A stretch of 64,000 bases of DNA, from the NCBI GenBank assembly GCA_019722365.1, contig JADFUC010001729.1:152283-216282 (forward strand). Direction: 5' to 3'. Within the stretch, counting starts at the first letter, position 1, and the number at the start of each line of letters is the position of its first letter. Under the pieces are notes generated by a model that was not told the DNA's origin, ran no database searches, and saw nothing but the letters and a program-made list of their open reading frames with translations. The position numbers and the translations under genes were made by a program. Shown here piece after piece: positions 33,158 through 45,439 of the stretch. This DNA comes from Lithospermum erythrorhizon. Taxonomy: Eukaryota > Streptophyta > Magnoliopsida > Boraginales > Boraginaceae.

Positions 33158-36100
33158 TATTCCAACATTCACGAAATTGTTTAAATCTTTTTCCTTTCTT
33201 TTCAAATTGGGGTGTTTTCATGTTTATTTTATTAATCAGTATTTTTTTAAGCTGGAATAAGGTACATTTCTGCATGTACAAAATCCTAGTACGATAAGAC
33301 GGGAGAAATAAATAAAGGAGCAAGCATCGATAGGAGGAAATTTAATTTCCGTAAAGTCAAAATTTACATATTTGATGTCAGAAAGTCTCCCCTTTACTTC
33401 AGAGGTTTGATTTGTGTATATATACATATCTACTGTGGTATATATTTGTCAAGAAGATGCATATAATTTCAAGTGGATTTTTTTTAGTTTCGTGTCAATA
33501 TATACATTTATTTAGGTCTGTCTATGTGAGAACCATATTACCGATATAAAATAGAGACGCTTTTATTAAAAAAATTAATAATATTTTTTGTTATAATGTG
33601 ATAAAACAAATAAGCTATCACCGATATAAATCGTGATTAGCAGAGGTAGGCAAGTTAACTTTAACAAAAATTTATCAAGAGCTAATTTTGAGAATTTTTG
33701 ATTCTTCAATTTTTCCTTTTACCCTTTTCTTATTAGTCATATTTTCTATTTTAGTGTGCTAAAACTAATATGACAAAATGATAGATTTGAATTTATATAT
33801 AGAAACAACCTAAGATTTTTTTTTCTTCAAATAATAAACACTTCTAATTAATTCTTCCTCCTGATAAGAAATAAATAGATGTACTATGTTAGTATTCATA
33901 AAAATTTAATATATCAAAATTATGCATAATTTAATATAAAATCAAGAAAATACCACAAACAAAAAATTCAAATTGAGGAAAGAAAAAAAATATGATAACT
34001 TTAAGTATTTACTTACATCAAATATCTAATTGATGAATGATGAGAAATTGGACAATTGGGTTCAATTTTAAATAATTATATTTCAATTGAGTATTAGATA
34101 AGCATTTTTCTAGTCCACTTTGTACTCTTTCGTTATTCACTTTGCTCCATCTGTTTATTTTCCTTTTATAATCAAGCGATGACTTTTATTCATAATAATG
34201 GAGAGTCAAAATACAAATATTGACAAAGAAAATTTTTACACTAAATGGACTAACACAACTAGACCATTCTTATCAGGCCTCATCCTAACCCATACCATAA
34301 TGAGACAAGACATGGTCCAATTCAACATCAAAACCCAACTAGACCTCACTAAGATAGACCTCCAAAACTAAATCCAGTTCCTTTTAAGACCTAAAGTCCC
34401 CTTGCTCCATCTGATAGACTGTTTGTCTTCTTCCTTTTATTTTTAAGTTTTAGTATGTAGGTATGGAAATTTTGAAGGGATGATGGTACTGTCTGCTTGT
34501 ATAACCGGATACTCAATAGTGTGTGGGCGCGATCTTTATGTATGTTCTGAACATAGTTTTTGTAAAAACACTGATTCTTACATTAATGAATAAGCTATTT
34601 GAGAATGATTGGGTAAAATATAGTTATATATAAAATAAACTATATATTCTTATCGAATGTGGGCCAAAATAACTTTCCATATATTTTTGAAAACAACTCA
34701 ATCTGTCTGACAGAAATTTATAATGGCCATTCCAGTATAAACATGAGCTACAATAATTCTTTATTTTCTTGACCTTTGTGTTGGGTTTCGGTATAATAAA
34801 TAACAATTACAAACAAAAGCATGACGAGTTTTTGCGAATAATATAAAAAAATATCTGAAGTGTATCTTTTGGCTCAGAGATTGCGGCAGAATATATACGA
34901 GGAGGCGTAACAATCAGCGTAGATTGTCTCTAGAATAGTCTAATGCAAATTATTATGGACTTTTCCGTGAGAACTACTAGAGCTCTTTTAAAATATTAAG
35001 CGTAGGCGAGATTGGGCAATTGGACGCTTCCGCCTCTTACTCATTAAATGAAAAGAGGGGGAAAAGATTTTGCGCTACTGTTCTCCTTGATATGAGAAGT
35101 GAAAACAATGAATGAGCAAGTTTCCTGTCCAATTTAGGCCCTACTATATAGAACTTGACATACTTAGAACTTGAGTGATGTGGTGGCTCTTGCTTCTTTC
35201 TCACAATGCAATGATCGAGCAATTTGGGGGTTGAACGCTACATTGCTATTCTAAAATCAAAGCATCTCATGTGGTGAAGAGAACATTCTGGAACCTCTAT
35301 ATTTTTTCCCTTTTTTTAGTTGAACATGGGGTGAATTCCAACTATTGAAATTTCTCCCCAATATTCGTATACATTTCTATTTTAAACCCTAGAGGTTATA
35401 GTTTAATTATAGTTCGATTTCGTTGTTGTGTGTGACCTCTTAGGCTCGATCGATAATATGATATATTAATTTTAATAGAACATCATGATAATATATAGAT
35501 TGTAGACGGACTCTAGTAAGAAATACATCTGTGCAAAACATGTCAGTCGAGTTAACTGTATTAATTGTCCAACTTGATTAACATACTCTCTGCAACTTAT
35601 TATTATTTAAATGTAATGTCTAGGTTTATGCAATCCCCAATTATTCGGCCAGACGTATATTTTATGAATATAACATCTACATGTACTGTATTTCGAACCT
35701 CACTGTATCCTCATGAAACTATAACTACAAAGTCTTATCGAGAAACGCTTACTCAATTCTGCCGACGCTTGATCAGCTTCTACATAAGCAGTTATTACAA
35801 AAGCTTATCGAGCTTTGGCTTTCTCTTATTGATCGAGAAGCTCGTAGCGATGAATTGATCTTGAAAGTTCACCTACATTTATATACGATACTTGATCATT
35901 CAAGTTGTAAAACTTAATTAAGCAAGTTTTTCTTGATCACTAAGTAATCTTGATGATAGCGACCTCATTTATGGCAGTGACAAGTAATTTTCTTTTTCTT
36001 TGCCACTAAATTATCTTAGTTTCTAGGCCATCCGAGTTACTATTTGACAATGATTTCTAACATAAATTTGAAAAAACAAATAACTTTTCCTATTTTGTGT

Positions 36101-37616
36101 TCAATTTTTTTGTTGTTTCATTTTGTTTGACGAGATATCTATCAAAGGAACTTAAAAAGTTGAAAGGTTTTAAAATTAAGTAAACATCGATCAGTGCAAC
36201 TTTGTCGTATGTTTAAATTGTCGTCGACTTTTTTATACTATCGGGGATGACAATTTTCCATCGCGGCTTGGAGTTGGCAAGCCCGATTTTGATTCTCGTG
36301 TCCTGACATTAAATATTGAGAGCTAGTTGTAGATTCAGACATTTGGTGTAAGATTGTGGCATCTAGTTAGGGTATTATCAATATCTGATTACATTGTCGC
36401 ATATTAATCCTCAAAAGTTGTATAAATATTATAATATGATTTCCGAAAGTTACAAATATACATGTTTGTCCCTATTATGAACTTTAAAGCGATTATGACA
36501 AATGTACAAAAGATCGCTGCGTTCTTGAAATTCCTCGTTCGATCATCTTGGATTACTTGGGGTGTTTTCGAAGTTCCTTGTAGAGGCAAGGACTGGTCAT
36601 TCTGCGTGACTTTTAGTGAAATTAAATTTTACACACTTTTCACATTTATTCACTTCCCTCATTGACCCAGCAAATACCAAAATCCACCTTTAATCAACTA
36701 TCAAATTCATAAATTGTAATTCGAATCTGATAATTTACACTTAACATTAAATTAACGAAAAAATACTTCCCAAAAAATCACATACAATCCCTGATCACAA
36801 ATTGTAATTTCAAATACCCCTTGAGCAAATAATGAACAATCGCCCACATAAATTATAATAAACTAAAATTAAACGAAATGTCGACCATTACATGGCTTGG
36901 TATATGATTGTGTCCGCCATCATTTTGTTTAGACAAAAATAATAGCGTCGATTTCTTAACTTGAGACACTGTGCTTGTTTATTTCATTGTCTCGATAATG
37001 CCCGAGTAATAGGAGAAGTGATTTGTCTAAAAAGATAAGACAGCGCGTTCTTTCTTTAGGTGGCGATGGTGTCGTGTGGCTTAAGTTTGAGAAAAGAGTT
37101 TGGGTGCTTTATTACCTTTTTTTTTGTTTTTCATCCTTCTTTATTCATTTCAATTTCTAAACTATATTTTCAGTAACACTTTTAAAATAAAATACTCAAT
37201 AATTTTATATATTAAAATCTAAGGTAAAAAACAATTGTAATGTATGGTAAAATTTGTCTTCCATAAAATCGATGAATGCTGATATACATATTATAAAGAT
37301 AAAGAAGCAGAAATTTATTTTAATAATAATAAAAATTTACTAAATATGATAAAAGTAAAAGTACTAATGATAAATTAATAATAATAGCAATAATAATAAA
37401 TAAATATTTAAAAGATGAGAAATAAGATGGGTGGTAGGATATATATGTTGATGAGTTGGAGTATTAAAAAGAGTTTGTGGGACCTAAATAAGATATTAAT
37501 ATGACATTGTTGAAAATGATGATTATTTATGGAGTTTATTTGATTATGTGGATGAGATAAGGTATGATGTGTAAGAGAGGAGAATATACGATTTAAATAG
37601 ATGTACATAACCTCGG
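33158..37616. other. Intergenic region without a recognised gene
   Basis: The first 150 bp are the 3' flank of the proline-rich gene. The rest is AT-rich with no family recognised; the ORFs seen are short and of low complexity. No RNA gene or terminal repeats were spotted by eye. Confidence 0.35.
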
Positions 37617-37851
37617 GAATTAACTCAAAGTTGTCGAGACAAGCACATTAAGATGTGACGTCTTTGAGCATCTAGTGTTAGAATTAAACTATTGCTTGAG
37701 GAAAGTGGTTAGAGGGAAGTTTTTATATTGGTTGAGCTCTTCGTCTTCAGTTCTTGCTCTTTCGCTTGAGTTTATGATTTGTATTGTTGAATTGATGAAT
37801 GCTGTCATTTGATATTAAAAAAAAAAAAAAAAAAAGAATTAACTCAAAGTT
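37617..37851 (+). mobile_element. Short poly(A) retroposon with perfect 16-bp target duplication
   Basis: GAATTAACTCAAAGTT occurs at 37,617-37,632 and again, without mismatch, at 37,836-37,851. Between them lie 203 bp ending in 19 A residues (37,817-37,835). A poly(A) tail abutting one copy of a long target duplication is the signature of target-primed reverse transcription. The body shows no clear Pol III A/B boxes, so a 5'-truncated LINE or a copied transcript 3' end is more likely than a tRNA-derived SINE. The perfect repeats indicate a fairly recent insertion. Confidence 0.88.
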
Positions 37852-40800
37852 ACACCACATGCAAGAATGATTCTTTGTAATGAAGCTCCAATTGGATAAT
37901 TGATCGATTTTTTCCTTAAAATGAAAATATTTGCCAACTTGACAAATTAGTATAATTGAAAAAAGTATATATAATTTGTGAAATTTTATAGGAAGACAAA
38001 GATTAAGGATGTCTGCCAATTATTTTTCGGTTTTTTAATTAAGAAAATAGTATTTGATGATGAAGAGATTGAGGATTATGAGTGGAATTTTCCAAATTTG
38101 TTCGTTAACTATGTTATTTGAGGATTCTTATGGTGTTCAATTGGTTCATAAAGGTAGCGATAAAAATGGAAGCCCATTTTAGGGTAAAATGGGTGATGTT
38201 AAAACACATAAATGATGAAAAAACAAAAATGTCCTAAAAAAAATATGAAAAGTGTAGAAAAATTCGATTCCCCCGACCCCCAAAAGTCGCTGATGACCAG
38301 CGTTGTCATACTGAAAGCGATTGTCAGCAGTCCCAAGTGAACAGAGAATAATCGGATAAGATCTGGCAGTGATACATGCTGCTTGAATTCGTAAAATGAT
38401 TATTCAAACAATGGAGTGATTTCTTATAAAGGAATAGGGGCCCTTCCAACTCGAAAATATGGTGAGTAGGCCATCCGAGCCCAGTTTGTTAATGAGAAGG
38501 GGCTTTCGAATCCGATACAGGGTCCGTTCGGTTTGCTCCTTCGCATACCGGGTCCTTGCGAGTTGCGACCTATTTCGTTTAACAATTCTATTTCCAGGCT
38601 TTTCTATCATAGATCTACAGGCAACCCATGGCCATAAGTTTGAGATTTGAACATCAAACATTATTAGACAGAAATAGAGAATCATAGAATGTTAATCGGC
38701 CTTGTCTGTATATGAGAAATGAAGAACGCAGCTAATACTTGAGCCCAAAACAAATAAGATCAGCAGAACTTGAAATAAATGTAATTCATCATCCATGAGA
38801 CCATGAAGACAGCTAAAATGAATCTTGACTGATAATGTAATTGGCTAATATTTTGGCTGTATGCCTGTATGTCCTTGTTATTAACACAAAATAATCCTGA
38901 TCTTGTCACCAAAATTTTTACTCACTGAAATGGCGTTGTTTTTCTATTTAAACAGTGGAGGCAGAAGCGGATCTAACTCTGTCGAAATATATCAGTCGTT
39001 TGTACAATATACTTAGTAAAAGGAGATGTGCGTGCGCGGCTTGTCTGATTAATTTTTAAATATTTGATATATTTTTTATGTTCGATTCAAAATCATTCTA
39101 AAATAATTTTTATAAATTAATATTTTTATTTTTTGAAAAGATACTTTGATTACGAATAACTCTTTAAATATACGATGAAAAGTTATGATAAAATACAATG
39201 ATTAAATATTTAAAAAAAATCATTAGTCGCAATTTTATAGCACAGCCGAGTGATTTTTGTGGATAATGTTTGTTTTATTTTCCAGTACATTTTATTTCAA
39301 GTATAATTTCATTAGTAATATTACTTAAATTATTAATATATATTATTATTAATTCATGTTCAACAAAAATAATAAAATTTTATTAACTATAGCTTCTTGA
39401 TCGGGTATGTAATAATATTTTATAGTAAAATATTAGTAATATAATATTAACGTCAAAAGAAAATTATGATGAATAATAATGAATCGAATCTGATTATCTT
39501 GGCCAGATATATCATTAGTTGCAAAAGATCGAAGATCTTGATTTAAATCTGCATTTCTTTTCGCCGGTAGAAAGAAAGAATTTTTTTACATGACCGTTAA
39601 TGCGTATTAACGTATTACAGGCATACCGATTCTTGCATTATTAATGGTTATACATAATGATAATATTGAAATTATTTGGTAATTACACTTGTATATGTTA
39701 CTTTATGATTTTGTTATCATATAAAGTTGGAAGAAAGAATGAAAAAAATTAGGCTACTTGGTGGTATGTCAACGAATAGTTTGAGATATTTGAGTGTCTT
39801 GATTTTGTACGTAGATGGTGAAAATAATTTATTGAATATCTATGCTCATATATGACTTTATAAATTGTATTAATTAAGTAGTTAACATTTATTATAATTC
39901 AAGGGATAACTAATACTAATAATAATAATAACAATAATTCTCACAAAAGCATATAAAAATATGGTACATATTAATTTTCGGTACAAATTGTCTTAGAATA
40001 TCGGCGAATGTGACATTTATGATCATATCATGAGGTGGCTTTATGTCGAGTTGGAAGAAAGATATATATAGGCTATCACCAAAATTGAATATCATGAGGA
40101 GATCACAAATATTCTTTTAATAATTTGATGTCTCGACTAGATATATTGATGAATTGATAAATCGATATAGTATCGTAATTATTTCTTTTATCAATAGGTT
40201 AAATTGGTATGATTTAAAATTATAATTTGAATTTTGTGGATCTCGATATATAACATTCATATCTGTAGGAATTAAATAGCAATAATAATAATAATAATAA
40301 TTCTACAAAATATATGATTATTTAACTATTACAAATTATAATAATAATAACAATAAGTTACTACGTAATAATAAATAAGAATAATAATTACAAAAAAATA
40401 TATGATTATTTATAGCGCAGTATATAATAATAACAATGAGTACACATAAAATATATTATTTTTTAGTTTTGTGTTGACATACTCCTTGAGTATTAAACAA
40501 TAATGTGACAAGCCCAACAAGAAATAAGAGAAACAAAATAGCATCTACGAAGGGTTTGTACAAATTGACTTTTCTGTTGACGAGGACAGATCTTTACAGC
40601 CATTAATATGAGCAACTAGCTAATGAGAAATATGAGCAACTAATAATTGACGGGTTAAAATATTGTTCATCTAAATATGGAACTAAATGTGATAATATCA
40701 AATTTAAAATATTAACACGACCCAGATAAGCATTAGTTTTATAATAGTTCGTGAGCTTGAAATGATCTTCTAGATATAAAGTTGGAAAATAATGGCCAAT

Positions 40801-40956
40801 TACGGTGATGCTTGTCCAGCACTTGGCTATTGCGGCTTAATGACGTAAAAATGGTTCAATTAAAGTTGGGTGCTTAAATTTAGTTGAATTGTCAAAATAT
40901 ATTATCTTCTGATTTTAGCGAGTTATTAATTTAGCATCTGTCAAGTCGAGCGGCAA
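37852..40956. other. AT-rich intergenic region
   Basis: No gene was recognised. It contains scattered (AAT)n tracts (for example 39,916-39,935 and 40,280-40,300) and one GC-richer, non-repetitive piece at 38.43-38.64 kb with open frames on both strands but no recognisable protein. Confidence 0.35.
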
Positions 40957-42060
40957 CAAATATTATCTTAGAAACATTAAATGAGATAATTAAATAATCA
41001 ATTATTAATTTATCGAGTTTATAATGTAGTTGATAATGGCAAAAAAAAGGAACAAAAACAACGTCAAATTATTCTTTAGCACTGTAGAAGTGGACCGACC
41101 AAAAAATATTATTAGAAGTTTATTAAATAATCGATTATTAAATTATAGAGCCTCTACTATATATGATAATTGTAAAAAAAAATTAAAAAAATCAAGTACC
41201 GTATCCTCGAGTCGGGACTGGCGAAAAATATTATCTTAAAATGTTTATTAAAGAATCAAGTATTATTTTATTGACTTTCTACAGTAGTTGATAATTGCAA
41301 AAAAATAAGGAAAATAAAAAAGGAAAAAAAAAACTCGAATTATTAATTGCTTATTTGTCCTCAGTCGGAGACAGAATAATATCTTAGAGTTTATTAAATA
41401 GCAGTATTAATTTATGGAGTTTTACTTGTAGTTGATGATAATTGCAAAATAAATAAATAAATTAAAAAAATGAAAAAAAGGAACTAAAAAAATGAATTAT
41501 TAATTTGCAGAACCTTATCCACAAGCAAGGCAGGCCAAAATATATTATATTGAGTTTATTAAATGTCGACTTAATTTATCGAGGGATTCTACTTGTAGAT
41601 GATAATTGTAAAAAAAAAGACTTGCGAAAATATTATTATCTTAGAGAGTTTATTAAAAGAATCGAATAATTTAGCGAGTTTATACAATAGTTGATAATTG
41701 TAAACGAAAAAAAATACTAGTATTAATTTAAGCAGCTATTTATCCTTGAGTCGAGACCGACCAAAAATATTATATTAGGGTTTATTAAATAATGTTATAC
41801 ATTAATTTATCGAGTTTACTACTTTGCGGATGATAATTGTAAAAAAAATGATTGTTCAAAAATATTATGTTAGAAAGTTTATTAAAGAATGGAGTATTAA
41901 TTTATCGACTTTCTACAGTAGTTGATAATTGCAAAAAAAAAAAGAATTAATCAAAAAGAAAAAAGCAATTATTAATTTAGCCTTATATCTCGAATCGGAC
42001 GATAAAAATAATATCTTAGAAAATTTATTAAATAAGCAGTATTAATTTATGAATTTCGAG
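40957..42060. repeat. Tandem array of about nine diverged units, 90-165 bp
   Basis: A core AAATATTATCTTAGA-GTTTATTAAA recurs at about 40,957, 41,100, 41,223, 41,373, 41,536, 41,626, 41,763, 41,857 and 42,004. Each unit continues with TATTAATTTATCGAGTTT-CTAC-TAGTTGATAATTGCAAAAA, then an A-rich spacer of variable length, often an AATTATTAATTTAGC phrase, and CCTCGAGTCGGGAC before the next core. Spacings are 143, 123, 150, 163, 90, 137, 94 and 147 bp; the short units lack the A-rich/CTCGAGTCGG part. No open frame runs through it. Confidence 0.85.
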
Positions 42061-42874
42061 AAACAAAAAAAATATTAGCCACGCGGCGTCTCGAGCAATA
42101 TGAGCATGCGTGACTGGCAGCTCTTTATCAAATCGACGTAGTAATAAAAGAAAGTTGGAAGCAGCGTGTTGTTCATAGCGATGGTGGTCGGACGCTCTCA
42201 TAACTAGTTGTACTACATGCATAAAATATTGTACATTAGATATTTAATTAAAAATTATTAATTCTCTACATGTGTGAAATATAGATCACTTAATGACACA
42301 GTGTCATTACGCGCCCCAAAATAGTGTTAGGTTTTGGATGTAAAATGACTATTTTGCCCCCTGTTGTAAGTGTAGTAGTTAGAAAGTTTAAATTAAAGGC
42401 GAAAATTATCATTTCATTAAAAAGTTACTATTTTGGTGTGTGTGTATAGTGTTGCCCACCCATTGACCTCACTGCCTCTATTGATACACTCACATAATTT
42501 GATTGCCCGAGTCCCGTTTCGGCAGTTAACCACTGTTTTCAAATTCTTACCAGTCCCGTAATTTGTTTGGATTGGATCTTGTAGGCTCTCGTGTAGAGCT
42601 TTCTTGATCATAAGCTGCAACTTGATTAAGTTTAATCTTTTTCGACCTGAAATTTAAATGTTATCACTGATTTAATACATAATTATTGTTTTTTTTAACT
42701 ATTTTTCTTTTATTGATTTCTAAAAGGTGGTTGTACTGCTATTTGTGTATTTATTGATGATATACATGTATTTAAAGTAAATATCCTCTAATTTCGTGAT
42801 TTTAGTTTTCATGTTATGTAGCAAATCATTAGTGGGCAGGTTCTTGTTGTTAGGTTTGGGGTTTCGTTTTTCTT
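42061..42874. other. Flank between tandem array and copia element
   Basis: No gene was recognised. A minus-strand open frame at 42,417-42,620 has balanced composition (MIKKALHESLQDPIQ) and might be an exon scrap of a gene split by the retrotransposon, but nothing supports that further. Confidence 0.35.
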
Positions 42875-43737
42875 TGTTGATCGTAGATAGTTTGGCTTGA
42901 GTTTTTTGAAGACCATGTTGTCATGACCGTTGGCATCACGACCAGAATTGCAATAAGACATCTCTTGTCGAGTGTCAAAGCGATTGAAAAGAGGTTATCG
43001 GATGTATCATTTGTATTGATCGGTTATGAGATTTGCATGTGCCTGAGATTTGGTAATCTTTAGAGTCTCAAAAATATATTCGCTTGAAGATCGAATTGTT
43101 TATTAAGGCAAGTGTTGGAGTTATAGAAGGGCTCATGTACTATGGAAAGTGGGTGGATTTCGTATCAAGCATGCGCATATAAATGAAGTAGAAACCTACA
43201 GAGACTTCTGTTATATAAAGGCAGTTGAATTGAAGAATGAAGAACCACCGAAATACATTTTATTATTTAGGAAACATTCTTTGTATTGAGAAAAAGCATA
43301 CTGGGTGTGTAGTGTGGAGTCAATTATGTTGAAGCGATCTACACTCTTGGCTTAATGTACGGGTTGTTCTGACGTTATTGTGACAATCTTTGAAGTGTTT
43401 TCTTTGGGGAATTGTATTACGTCAGTCTTGGGATAGTATCGACAAAGGGACCTTTATAGATAGGAGTTCTGATCTTAGAATCTAAGTTGAAGGTTAGTTG
43501 AGGCGTCGTGAAGCGAGGATCGTTTGTATAAGACCCTGCTTGTAATAACTTCAAAAATAAGTGGAAGTTTCTCTTTAGGGCTAAATTTGCCCCGGATGTA
43601 GGTAACGTTGCCGAGGCTTGGGCAAGCAATCTTTGTGTGATTTACATTCTTGTTCTTTGCTATTGTCTTTGATATTTGATTGTGTGATCAAGTATTTTAT
43701 TTGTTGGTCGGAATGACATTGTTGTTTAGAAAGTTCA
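42875..43737 (+). repeat. 5' LTR of the copia element
   Basis: It begins TGTTGATCGTAGATAG and ends near TTTAGAAAGTTCA. Shared landmarks with the 3' LTR include GACATCTCTTG.CGAGTGTC, GAGATTTGGTAATCTTTAGAG, AAAATATATT, GTGTTGGAGTTATA, GAAGCGAGGATCGTTTGTATAAG and TTTGATATTTGATTGTGTGAT. It carries an extra 18-bp piece near its end (about 43,706-43,723) absent from the 3' copy. Confidence 0.85.
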
Positions 43738-43743
43738 TTTTTG

Positions 43744-43757
43744 ATTGGTATCGGGCG
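43744..43757 (+). other. Primer-binding site of the copia element
   Basis: ATTGGTATCGGGCG a few bases after the LTR resembles ATTGGTATCAGAGC, the usual initiator-Met tRNA primer site of plant copia elements, with two or three mismatches. Confidence 0.6.
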
Positions 43758-43809
43758 GGCACTTTCGACTTACAATTGAGATCGAGTGAATTCTCGAGAT
43801 AGACCCAGG

Positions 43810-45390
43810 ATGACTACTTTTGAAGAAAAACAACATTTGTTTAAAGAAGGAGGATCGATTACAGAGGCAACGATTGGATGGGAAAATTATCCTGACCAGG
43901 AGCTAGGATGACTACTTTTTTCAAATCGATTGATTCGAGACTTGGAAGTCGATAATCACGGGATAGGCAGATCTACTAGAGTTGTTGAAGAAGGAGGAGA
44001 AATTGTTGTGAAATTTTGAAAAGGACCCCGCCCGGAGGATGAGTTAGTTTAGGAAATGACAAGCATTGAATGCTATATTTACATTTGTTGATCCAAATGT
44101 GTTCAAAATGATGTGGCTTGCTTGTATTGCGAAAGAAGCTTGGGATATACTCGAGGCGCATATGAAGGAAGCTGTGAGTAAGGATGTGGGAACTCGACAA
44201 CTAACAACCAAATGGAAGCGCCAAGATGGAAGAAGAAGATGAGACTATTCTTGCTTATAGCGCTAGAATAAATGATATGGAAAATGAAGCATTTGCCTTT
44301 GGAGAGCCAGTATCAAGCCGGAGTTCGAAGATCTTTGAAATCCATTAAAACCCGAATTTGAAAGTAAGGCTTCTGACTGATAGAAGAAGCTGAATGCTTA
44401 GTATTATGCGGCTAGATGAGTCTAATTGGAAATCTTACTATATGAGATGAAGATAGACTCAGCTGACACTCGAAAGAAGAAAGGGATTACTTGTTGAATG
44501 TTAGCTACAAAGAGGAGATGATGAAGATCAAGGAAACCATGATGCTGGCTTGCCAAACTGACCCGTGGGCTTATGAAAAGATTCAATAAAAAATCTTTTA
44601 CGGGGAGGGCATCTTCAGAGTGGTTATGACAAATGGTTTGTGATTGGAAAAAGAATCGACAAGCTTCATGGGAGGAGGCGGCATAAATGGAATCTTTGTG
44701 TGACAAAATCCAACGATTCCGGTGAAGGTTTGGGCGTATTGGTTGATGTCGAACTACGTGAGAGCAGGGAGTTACTCTTTCTGCTTCGTTACGATGATGA
44801 CAATGATGATGAAGGAAATAATCAAAAATACTTTTGTTGCTTCATTTTATTTAATTTCGTCAAAAATGATGAAATTTCAGCGTATGTCATGTCAGTCGAC
44901 AGTCCCAAGTGATGATGAAGGATAAGCGGCGAGGAGGAATTGATAACTAAGCCCATCAAATGCTATTTCAAAAATGGACAAATTAAATTAGGAGGCTACC
45001 TTTCGGTGGAAATTGAAAGAACAAGCTAATTGTAAAATATGAGTCTTTTGTAAAGAAGATTGAAAAACAATTGAATTGATTTTTCTAGGGGGCGAGCCAT
45101 GACGGAGAGGCATTAAAATGATGAATTCTAGTACTGAAATACTTGATGAAATCTTGGGAAAAGGGAAGAAGAATACATCTAGATCTGGAATAGGTTGTAC
45201 TGAAAAAGAAATCGAAACACTGTCTACCGTGGATACCTACAGAATGCGTCGTCGACAAATTAGGTCTGAGAGAAAAAGGGTTAGTTGGAAATGCTATCAT
45301 TGCGGAAGAAGGGGACATATAACACCATACTGCTATAAACTTTATGGTAAGGGTCGAGCGAAGTATCGTATACTAGAAAGGAGTAGGTAA
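43810..45390 (+). pseudogene. copia gag remnant with CCHC zinc knuckle
   Basis: The ATG at 43,810 begins MTTFEEKQHLFKEGGSIT, followed by an ENYP piece typical of copia gag N-termini (family form GTNYPYWK). The middle (44.2-44.9 kb) matches copia gag in scattered frames (ENEAFAFGEP-like near 44.28 kb). The knuckle CYHCGRRGHITPYC (45,292-45,333) has the full CX2CX4HX4C set. Gag forms the particle and the knuckle binds RNA. At least several frame changes separate the pieces. Confidence 0.75.
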
Positions 45391-45439
45391 GAAGAAGCAG
45401 TCTTGGTAATGTAATGTTCACCTGCAAAAGCTACTTGCT

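Noticed and set aside
38404..38685. GC-richer stretch with open frames on both strands, considered as an organelle-derived insert or a transposon fragment
   Set aside because: No organelle gene or transposon domain could be recognised in any frame.
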